Source of the DNA: Rhodopseudomonas sp. BAL398
Lineage (GTDB): Bacteria; Pseudomonadota; Alphaproteobacteria; Rhizobiales; Xanthobacteraceae
Assembly: GCF_033001325.1 (NCBI RefSeq)
Contig: NZ_CP133111.1
Coordinates: 992,001 to 1,056,000 of the forward strand
Reading direction: 5' to 3'
DNA length: 64,000 bases
Below the pieces are notes generated by a model that saw nothing but the letters and a program-made list of their open reading frames with translations, made no database searches and was not told where the DNA came from. Of this stretch, positions 57,855 through 64,000 are shown in pieces. How positions within the stretch are numbered: the first letter of the stretch is position 1; each line of letters begins with the position of its first letter. The translations under genes were made by a program, and so were the position numbers.

Positions 57855-57886
57855 CGGTAAGACGGGTCTTCGGTAAGACGGGTCTT
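57855..57886. repeat. 16-bp perfect tandem repeat in the glmS leader
   Basis: CGGTAAGACGGGTCTT occurs twice consecutively (57855-57870, 57871-57886), 42 bases before the glmS ATG. It may be a simple duplication or a doubled regulatory site in the 5' leader. Confidence 0.75.
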
Positions 57887-57927
57887 GCGCTGGCGTGGTG
57901 TCGGCCAATCTGGAGATATCAATCCGC

Positions 57928-59754
57928 ATGTGCGGCATTATCGGCATTCTCGGACGCGGTCCGGTTGCGGGGCAACTGGTCGATTCACTCAAGCGCCTGG
58001 AATATCGCGGCTACGATTCCGCCGGCGTCGCGACGCTGGAAGGCTCGCATCTCGAATGCCGTCGCGCCAAAGGCAAATTGAAGAACCTCGAGGCGCGCCT
58101 GCAGGCCGAGCCGCTGCTGGGTCATATCGGCATCGGCCATACCCGCTGGGCCACCCATGGCAAGCCGACCGAGGTCAATGCCCATCCGCATGCCGCCGCC
58201 GGCGTCGCGGTGGTTCACAACGGCATCATCGAGAATTTTCGCGAATTGCGCATCGCGCTGGAAAAGCACGGCGCCAAATTCGCCAGCGAGACCGATACCG
58301 AGGTGGTCGCCCATCTGGTCAATTCCTATCTGGTGAAAGGCTATTCGCCGCGGGACGCGGTGAAGACGGCGCTGCCGCAGCTGCGCGGCGCCTTCGCGCT
58401 GGCCTTCCTGTTCGCCGATCATCCGAACCTGATGATCGGCGCCCGCAAGGGCTCGCCGCTGGCGATCGGCTATGGCGAAGGCGAAATGTATCTCGGCTCC
58501 GATGCGATCGCGCTGGCGCCGTTCACCGACGATATCAGTTACCTCGAGGACGGCGACTGGGTGGTGCTGAACCGCGAGGGCGCGGTGGTACAAGACGCGC
58601 AAGGCGTCGTCGTTGAGCGCGACACCATCAAATCCGGTGCCTCGGCCTTCATGGTCGACAAGGCGAACTACCGTCACTTCATGGCCAAGGAAATCCACGA
58701 GCAGCCGGAAGTGGTCGGCCATACGCTGGCGCATTACATCGACATGGCCAGTGAGCGCGTCGCGCTGCCGCTGACATTGCCGTTCGATTTTCGCGATATC
58801 CAGCGGGTATCGATCATTGCCTGCGGCACCGCGAGCTATGCCGGCTTCATCGGCAAATACTGGTTCGAGCGGCTGGCGCGGCTGCCGGTCGAAATCGACG
58901 TTGCCTCGGAATTCCGTTATCGCGAGGCGCCGCTGCGCAAGGGCGATCTGGCGATCTTCATTTCGCAATCCGGCGAGACCGCCGACACGCTGGCGGCGCT
59001 GCGCTACGCCAAGGAGCAGGGGCTGCATACGCTGTCGGTGGTCAATGTCCCGACGTCCACGATCGCCCGCGAGAGCGAGACCGTGATGCCGACGCTGGCC
59101 GGACCGGAGATCGGCGTCGCCTCGACCAAGGCCTTCACCTGCCAGCTCACTGTGCTGGCGGCGCTGGCAGTGGCGGCCGGCAAGGCGCGCGGCGAATTGA
59201 ACGGTCCGGACGAGGCGCGGCTGGTGCACGGCCTGATCGAGTTGCCGCGGCTGATGGCGGCGGCGCTGGCGACCGAGCCGCAGATCGAGCGGCTGGCACG
59301 CGACATCGCCAAGTCGCAGGACGTGCTCTATCTCGGCCGCGGCACCAGCTATCCGCTGGCGCTGGAGGGCGCGCTCAAGCTCAAGGAAATCTCCTACATC
59401 CACGCCGAAGGCTATGCCGCCGGCGAACTCAAGCACGGCCCGATCGCGCTGATCGACGAGAAGATGCCGGTGGTGGTGATCGCGCCGTTCGACCGGGTGT
59501 TCGAGAAGACCGTCTCCAACATGCAGGAAGTCGCCGCCCGCGGCGGCCGCATCATCCTGATGACCGACGCCAAGGGCGCCGCGGAGGCCACCGTCGAATC
59601 GCTGGTGACGATCGTGCTGCCCGACATGGCGGCGGCGTTCACGCCGATCGTCTATGCGATTCCGGTGCAATTGCTCGCCTACCATACCGCCGTGGTGATG
59701 GGCACCGACGTCGATCAGCCGCGCAATTTGGCGAAATCGGTCACCGTCGAATAG
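57928..59754 (+). CDS. glmS: Glutamine-fructose-6-phosphate aminotransferase (isomerizing)
   Basis: Makes glucosamine 6-phosphate. It has 608 residues. The catalytic N-terminal cysteine follows Met (MCGIIGIL), which fixes the start at 57928 although the frame extends 11 codons upstream. The glutaminase domain has HTRWATHGKPTEVNAHPH and the two SIS domains have SQSGETADTLAALR, ASTKAFTCQL and the C-terminal PRNLAKSVTVE. No glmS ribozyme features are seen in the leader, as expected outside Firmicutes. Confidence 0.98.
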   Translation: MCGIIGILGRGPVAGQLVDSLKRLEYRGYDSAGVATLEGSHLECRRAKGKLKNLEARLQAEPLLGHIGIGHTRWATHGKPTEVNAHPHAAAGVAVVHNGIIENFRELRIALEKHGAKFASETDTEVVAHLVNSYLVKGYSPRDAVKTALPQLRGAFALAFLFADHPNLMIGARKGSPLAIGYGEGEMYLGSDAIALAPFTDDISYLEDGDWVVLNREGAVVQDAQGVVVERDTIKSGASAFMVDKANYRHFMAKEIHEQPEVVGHTLAHYIDMASERVALPLTLPFDFRDIQRVSIIACGTASYAGFIGKYWFERLARLPVEIDVASEFRYREAPLRKGDLAIFISQSGETADTLAALRYAKEQGLHTLSVVNVPTSTIARESETVMPTLAGPEIGVASTKAFTCQLTVLAALAVAAGKARGELNGPDEARLVHGLIELPRLMAAALATEPQIERLARDIAKSQDVLYLGRGTSYPLALEGALKLKEISYIHAEGYAAGELKHGPIALIDEKMPVVVIAPFDRVFEKTVSNMQEVAARGGRIILMTDAKGAAEATVESLVTIVLPDMAAAFTPIVYAIPVQLLAYHTAVVMGTDVDQPRNLAKSVTVE

Positions 59755-59853
59755 GCCAGGGATCACTGCGGCCGGCGCGGGACGTCCGCCGGCGACCGCC
59801 GGTGTGAGCGGAAGCCCCTTGATTTCAACGCTTTAGATGCACAATTTTAACCG

Positions 59854-59868
59854 CCTCGATGATCGAGG
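59854..59868. repeat. Small palindrome downstream of glmS
   Basis: CCTCGAT-G-ATCGAGG is a perfect 7+7 inverted repeat in the 220-base spacer between glmS and the DUF502 gene. It may be a regulator site. A terminator is less likely: the centre is one base and no T tract follows. Confidence 0.4.
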
Positions 59869-59974
59869 GGCGATCACCGGATCCGCTCGCACGACTCCCC
59901 GAATTGTCTGCTAGAATGTGACAGCCCATCGTGGTCCCGGCCACGATCCAAGTTTCAATTGATTTGGACGTTTG

Positions 59975-60778
59975 ATGAACGATCAGGATTCAAAACCACA
60001 TCACGGTGACGTCGTTGCCGACCCGCCGCGCGGCTTCATGGCACGCGTCCGGAATTATTTCCTAACCGGCTTGGTGGTCGCCGGACCCGTGGCGATCACC
60101 TTCTATCTGACCTGGTGGTTCGTGAACTGGGTCGACGGCTTCGTGCGGCCGTTCGTGCCGGTCGACTACCGGCCGGAGACCTATCTGCCGTTTCCGGTGC
60201 CGGGCTCGGGGCTGGTCGTCGCCTTCGTGGCGCTGACCTTGCTGGGCTTCCTCACCGCTAATCTGATCGGCCGCACGTTGGTCGATCTCGGCGAGCGCGT
60301 GCTCGGCCGGATGCCGGTGGTGCGGGCGATCTATCGCGGCCTCAAACAGGTGTTCGAGACGTTGTTCTCCGGCTCGGGGTCGAGTTTCCGCAAGGTCGGC
60401 CTGGTCGAATTCCCGTCGCCCGGGATGTGGTCGATCGTGCTGATTTCGCAGCCGCCCAGCGTCGAGATCGAGGCCAAGCTGCCGGGACAGGACGAGCATA
60501 TTTCGGTGTTCCTGCCCTGCGCGCCGAACCCGACCACCGGCTTCTTTTTCTATGTGCCCAAGAGCAAGGTGATCCTGATCGACATGACCGCCGAGGACGC
60601 GGCCACCCTGATCATGTCGGCCGGCGTGGTGCAGCCGGGCTCGGACCCGCAGAAGAAGATCGCCGCCCTGGCCGAAACCGTGCTGGCGGCGAAAGCCGCC
60701 AATGAGCCGGAATCGGCATTCTCGCGGCATCGGGTCAAGGCGCCGGACAAGGCCCCTGACAAAGTCGACCAGGCCTAA
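59975..60778 (+). CDS. DUF502 inner-membrane protein
   Basis: A 267-residue protein of the DUF502 family: membrane helix YFLTGLVVAGPVAITFYLTWWFV (about 27-49), a second near 74-97 (GLVVAFVALTLLGFLTANLIG), and the conserved core RMPVVRAIYRGLKQVFETLFSGSGSSF and PNPTTGFFFYVPKSKV. The function is unknown; members are sometimes linked to membrane homeostasis. ATG at 59975 (a TTG immediately before is in frame). Its TAA overlaps the recG stop codon on the other strand. Confidence 0.9.
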   Translation: MNDQDSKPHHGDVVADPPRGFMARVRNYFLTGLVVAGPVAITFYLTWWFVNWVDGFVRPFVPVDYRPETYLPFPVPGSGLVVAFVALTLLGFLTANLIGRTLVDLGERVLGRMPVVRAIYRGLKQVFETLFSGSGSSFRKVGLVEFPSPGMWSIVLISQPPSVEIEAKLPGQDEHISVFLPCAPNPTTGFFFYVPKSKVILIDMTAEDAATLIMSAGVVQPGSDPQKKIAALAETVLAAKAANEPESAFSRHRVKAPDKAPDKVDQA

Positions 60779-62877
60779 CCGGCCCCGAGCAGCGGCAGCG
60801 CCTCGTCGCGCTCATAGAGATAGAGCAGGCAGCGCAGCGCTTCGCCATGCTCGCCGGTCAGTTTCGGATTGTCGGCGAGAATCCGCAGCGCTTCGTCGCG
60901 GGCCTGGGTGATCAGCTGGGCGTGGACCTCGGAGCGCGCGATCCGGTAGCCCGGCAACCCGCTCTGGCGGGTGCCGAGCACGTCGCCTTCGCCGCGCAAT
61001 TTCAGATCCTCCTCGGCGATGCGAAAGCCGTCGGTGGTCTCCTTGATCACCTTCAGCCGCTTGGCGGCGATCTCGCCCAGCGGCTCCTTGTAGAGCAGCA
61101 GACAGTTCGAGGCCTCGGAGCCGCGGCCGATGCGGCCGCGCAATTGATGCAATTGGGCAAGGCCAAAGCGCTCGGCGTTCTCGATCACCATGATGGTGGC
61201 GGCCGGAACGTCGACGCCGACCTCGACCACGGTGGTCGCCACCAGCAGCGGCGTCTCGCCAGCGGCAAACCGCGCCATCGCGGAATCCTTGTCGGCGCCG
61301 CGCATCTTGCCGTGAACGATGCCGACTCTGTCGCCGAACCGCTCTTTCAGGCTGTCGAAGCGTTGCTCGGCGTCGGTCAGATGCGCGACGGTTTCGGATT
61401 CCTCCACCAGCGGCACGATCCAGTACACCAGCTTGCCGGCATCGAGCGCGCGGCCGACGCCGTCGATCACCTCGTTGAGCCGGCTGCTCGACATCGTCCG
61501 GGTCTCGATCGGCTGGCGGCCGGCCGGCTTCTCGCGCAATTCGGAGATGTCCATATCGCCGAAATAGGTCAGCACCAGCGTGCGCGGGATCGGGGTGGCG
61601 CTCAGTACCAGTACGTCCACCGCGTCGCCCTTGGCGGTCAGCGCCAGGCGTTCGCGCACGCCGAAGCGATGCTGCTCGTCGACCACCGCCAGCGCCAGCG
61701 CGTTGAACACGACGTCATCCTGGATCACCGCATGGGTGCCGACCAGAAGATCAATCTCGCCGGCCGCGAGCCGGGCCAGAATGTCGCGGCGCTCCTTGCC
61801 TTTCTCGCGGCCGGTGAGGATTGCGACGCGCAGGCCGGCATGGGCGGCCAACGGCGCGATGGTCTTGATGTGCTGGCGCGCCAGGATTTCGGTCGGCGCC
61901 ATCAGCGCCGTCTGCTTGCCGACCTCGGCCACGGCGGCGGCCGCCAGCAGCGCCACCACGGTCTTGCCGGAGCCGACATCGCCCTGCAGCAGCCGCAGCA
62001 TCCGCACCGGCCGGGTCAGGTCGTCGGCGATCGCGGCGGCGGCGTCGCGCTGCGAATTGGTCAGCGCATAGGGCAGGGCGTCGATGATGCGGTGGCGCAA
62101 CGCGCCGTCGCCGGCATTGCGGGTGCCGGCGGGGCGGCGTAGCTGCGCGCGGACCAGCGCCAGCGCCAATTGTCCGGCGAGCAATTCGTCGAAGGCCAGC
62201 CGCGACCAGAACGGCCCTTCGGGGAGGATGTCGGTGAGTTCAATCGGGACATGGACGCGTTGAAGCGCCTCGGCCAGCGGCGGAAACGAGCAGCGCCGCA
62301 ACACTTCGGGGCTGATCCATTCCGGCAGCGCCGGCAGCTTGGCGAGCGCCAGCGCGATCGCCCGCCGCAGCGAGCCGATCGCCAGCCCCTCGGTCAGCGG
62401 ATAGACCGGATCGATCCCGGTCAATTGCGCGAAGCCGGCCTCGTCGACCACGCGGTCGGGGTGCACGATCTGCAGCGTGCCGTCGAACATCTGCGCGGTG
62501 CCGGAGACGTAGCGCTTCTCGCCGACCGGCAGCAGCTTTTCGACATAGCCCGGCTTGGCGCGGAAATAGGTCAGCACCACGTCGCCGGTCTCGTCGCTGG
62601 CATAGACCAGATGCGGCGCGCGCGAGCGGCCGGCCGGCGCCGGGCGATGGCGGTCGACCGTGACCTCCAGGGTGACGATGCTGCCCGGCACGGCGTCGCG
62701 GATCTTGGGCCGGTCGCGGCGGTCGATCACGCTGGCCGGCAGATGCAGCAGCAGGTCGACTAGCCGCGGCGTGTCATCGCGGCCGAGCAGATAGCGCAGC
62801 AATTTATCCTGCTTCGGGCCGACTCCGGCCAGGCTGGTGACGGGTGCGAACAGGGGATTGAGAAGGACGGGGCGCAT
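60775..62877 (-). CDS. recG: ATP-dependent DNA helicase RecG
   Basis: Branch-migrating helicase for stalled forks and recombination intermediates. It has 700 residues from ATG 62877. The wedge/OB domain is N-terminal, then helicase motifs follow: LLQGDVGSGKTVVALLAA (Walker A), LAVVDEQHRFGVRERL (DEQH), SATPIPRTLVL and HQLRGRIGRGS (motif VI). The LGTRQSGLPGYRIA tail is typical. An extra 17 codons upstream in frame lack family similarity. It is convergent with the DUF502 gene and divergent from sdhE. Confidence 0.97.
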   Translation of the reverse strand: MRPVLLNPLFAPVTSLAGVGPKQDKLLRYLLGRDDTPRLVDLLLHLPASVIDRRDRPKIRDAVPGSIVTLEVTVDRHRPAPAGRSRAPHLVYASDETGDVVLTYFRAKPGYVEKLLPVGEKRYVSGTAQMFDGTLQIVHPDRVVDEAGFAQLTGIDPVYPLTEGLAIGSLRRAIALALAKLPALPEWISPEVLRRCSFPPLAEALQRVHVPIELTDILPEGPFWSRLAFDELLAGQLALALVRAQLRRPAGTRNAGDGALRHRIIDALPYALTNSQRDAAAAIADDLTRPVRMLRLLQGDVGSGKTVVALLAAAAVAEVGKQTALMAPTEILARQHIKTIAPLAAHAGLRVAILTGREKGKERRDILARLAAGEIDLLVGTHAVIQDDVVFNALALAVVDEQHRFGVRERLALTAKGDAVDVLVLSATPIPRTLVLTYFGDMDISELREKPAGRQPIETRTMSSSRLNEVIDGVGRALDAGKLVYWIVPLVEESETVAHLTDAEQRFDSLKERFGDRVGIVHGKMRGADKDSAMARFAAGETPLLVATTVVEVGVDVPAATIMVIENAERFGLAQLHQLRGRIGRGSEASNCLLLYKEPLGEIAAKRLKVIKETTDGFRIAEEDLKLRGEGDVLGTRQSGLPGYRIARSEVHAQLITQARDEALRILADNPKLTGEHGEALRCLLYLYERDEALPLLGAG

Positions 62878-63050
62878 CGAACCGGCTCGAACCATCGGGC
62901 TGCAGGGAGGGCCTAGGCTTGGATGCATTTTGGGGCGATTGCAATGCGCGATCGGAGGCTGACAGCGGCGGGCGCGACCGCTATATCAACCCCGCCCGGC
63001 ACGTCCGGGCTTTCGCCGTTGGCGCAGTATTGAATTGGGCGGGTTTGACC

Positions 63051-63338
63051 ATGACGGGAACGACACGATCGAGCGGCGGCCTGGATGACCGGCGCAAGCG
63101 GCTGTTGTTCCGCTGCTGGCACCGCGGCATGCGCGAAATGGACCTGATTCTCGGCCGCTTCGCCGATGCGCAGATCGGCATTCTCACCAGCGCCGAGCTC
63201 GACGATCTCGAAAAGCTGATCGAATTGCCCGACGCCGACCTCTACGCCGCGGTGGCCAGCGACGCGCGGCTTTCCCCCGATCTGGGCGGGCAGATGTTCG
63301 AACGGATCAAAGCGTTCAAGATCGCGGAAGCGCTATGA
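63051..63338 (+). CDS. sdhE: FAD assembly factor SdhE
   Basis: A 95-residue protein of the SdhE/Sdh5 (DUF339) family that promotes covalent flavinylation of succinate dehydrogenase. The conserved segment is RKRLLFRCWHRGMREMDLILGRF, with the RGxxE motif as RGMRE. Start ATG at 63051; the frame continues upstream to 62919 without family similarity. The stop overlaps the mfd ATG by four bases, a conserved pairing in this bacterial group. Confidence 0.93.
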   Translation: MTGTTRSSGGLDDRRKRLLFRCWHRGMREMDLILGRFADAQIGILTSAELDDLEKLIELPDADLYAAVASDARLSPDLGGQMFERIKAFKIAEAL

Positions 63339-64000
63339 AAGCGCCGTCGCGATCGCCCGCCGAGCTGCTGGCGCCCGGCCGCGCGCTGACCTTCGCCAAT
63401 GTGGCCGAAAGCGCCGAGGGGCTGATTATCTCCGATCTGGCGCGCGCGGTGGCGGCGCGGCCGAAACCGCCGGCGGTGTCGCTGGCGGTGATCTGCCGCG
63501 ACGGGCCGCGGATGCAGCAGCTGGCGCGCAGCCTGGAATTCTTCGCGCCCGATCTGGCGGTGATGCAGTTCCCGGCCTGGGACTGCCAGCCCTATGACCG
63601 GGTGTCGCCGCATGGCGGCATTCTGGCGCAGCGCCTGACCACGCTGGCGCGGCTGGCGCGGCTGGCCGGCAGCACCAAGCCGCTGATCGTGCTCACCACC
63701 GTCAACGCCGCCGTGCAGCGCGTCCCGGCGCGCGAGATCGTCGCCGCGCAGGCGCTGTCGGTGGCGCCCGGCAATGTGGTGCCGATGGATTCGATCGTGG
63801 CCTGGCTCGAGCACAATGGCTACAACCGCTCCTCGACGGTGCGCGAGCCCGGTGAATACGCGGTGCGCGGCGGCATCCTCGATCTGTTTCCGGCCGGGCT
63901 CGACCAGCCGGTGCGGTTCGACTTCTTCGGCGATACGCTGGAATCGATCCGCGCCTTCGACGCCGAGACCCAGCGCACGCTGATGGACATGCGCGCGCTC
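63335..64000 (+). CDS. mfd: Transcription-repair coupling factor Mfd, N-terminal part (runs off window)
   Basis: The first 222 codons of a long open frame with no stop before the window end. The N-terminal UvrB-like domain is visible: FFAPDLAVMQFPAWDCQPYDRVSPHGGI, LTTVNAAVQRVP and YNRSSTVREPGEYAVRGGILDLFPAG. Mfd removes RNA polymerase stalled at lesions and recruits UvrA. The helicase part lies outside the window. The ATG overlaps the sdhE TGA. Confidence 0.95.
   Translation, partial: MKAPSRSPAELLAPGRALTFANVAESAEGLIISDLARAVAARPKPPAVSLAVICRDGPRMQQLARSLEFFAPDLAVMQFPAWDCQPYDRVSPHGGILAQRLTTLARLARLAGSTKPLIVLTTVNAAVQRVPAREIVAAQALSVAPGNVVPMDSIVAWLEHNGYNRSSTVREPGEYAVRGGILDLFPAGLDQPVRFDFFGDTLESIRAFDAETQRTLMDMRAL

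Noticed and set aside
57776-57927. glmS ribozyme in the glmU-glmS spacer
   Set aside because: The spacer lacks the conserved pseudoknot core and the ribozyme is a Firmicute feature; only a tandem repeat and the start region are present.

Overview
The window looks like chromosome from a GC-rich alphaproteobacterium of the Bradyrhizobium/Rhodopseudomonas group. The reasons are the gene order dusB-ntrB-ntrC-ntrY-ntrX-(aminotransferase)-hfq-hflX, a fused ispDF, an ndvB/ndvD/ndvC-type glucan locus, an Omp25/31-like porin, a cobalamin set with cobF and a CobZ-like enzyme, and REP-like palindromes of the kind common in this family. Rhodopseudomonas is the best guess; no ribosomal RNA is present to settle it. 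Most of the window is core genome. The visible mobile DNA is one damaged IS5-family element, and there are several families of small palindromic repeats.

Layout. 1-6 kb: 3' end of valS, then a TetR regulator divergent from an acyl-CoA synthetase and a crotonase, followed by the IS. 6-13.1 kb: a large autotransporter, a 3-methyladenine glycosylase, lipA and a COQ10/RatA-like START protein, a nested palindrome island, then pncC (cinA C-terminal type) and ispDF. 13.2-23.5 kb: the nitrogen regulation block dusB-ntrBC-ntrYX, a D-amino acid aminotransferase, hfq and hflX. 23.7-32 kb: gyrA, an unknown membrane protein, a small secreted protein, coaD, two cyclophilins, queA and tgt. 32.3-33.5 kb: a COG0523 zinc GTPase behind a near-perfect Zur-type operator.

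33.6-44.1 kb is a cobalamin (aerobic pathway) cluster. Read on the minus strand it runs: flavoprotein half and iron-sulfur/membrane half of a split CobZ-like precorrin-3B synthase, a cobalamin riboswitch, an orphan N-terminal piece of CobN, then cobH, cobI, cobJ, cobL, cobE, cobM and cobA. cobK is embedded in the opposite orientation, and cobF is divergent from the CobZ pair. Together these supply most ring-contraction and methylation steps from uroporphyrinogen III to precorrin-8/hydrogenobyrinate. The chelatase and late steps must be encoded elsewhere.

44.3-48.9 kb holds small accessory genes (zinc ribbon protein, BrnA/DUF4415-type protein, EamA transporter, secreted protein, formyltransferase-like enzyme, porin) and tRNA-Lys(UUU). 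49-54.9 kb is the glucan locus: an NdvB-like GH17+GT2 synthase, an NdvD-like exported protein and an NdvC-like GH17 membrane protein. 55-64 kb is housekeeping: a SPOR-like membrane protein, glmU, glmS, a DUF502 protein, recG, sdhE and the 5' end of mfd.

The observations I would follow first are a Tgt that has lost all four zinc ligands and sits next to a Zur-regulated zinc GTPase, the split CobZ plus orphan CobN fragment around a B12 riboswitch, the nested inverted-repeat island at 10.9-11.2 kb, and a perfect 22-bp palindrome upstream of coaD.
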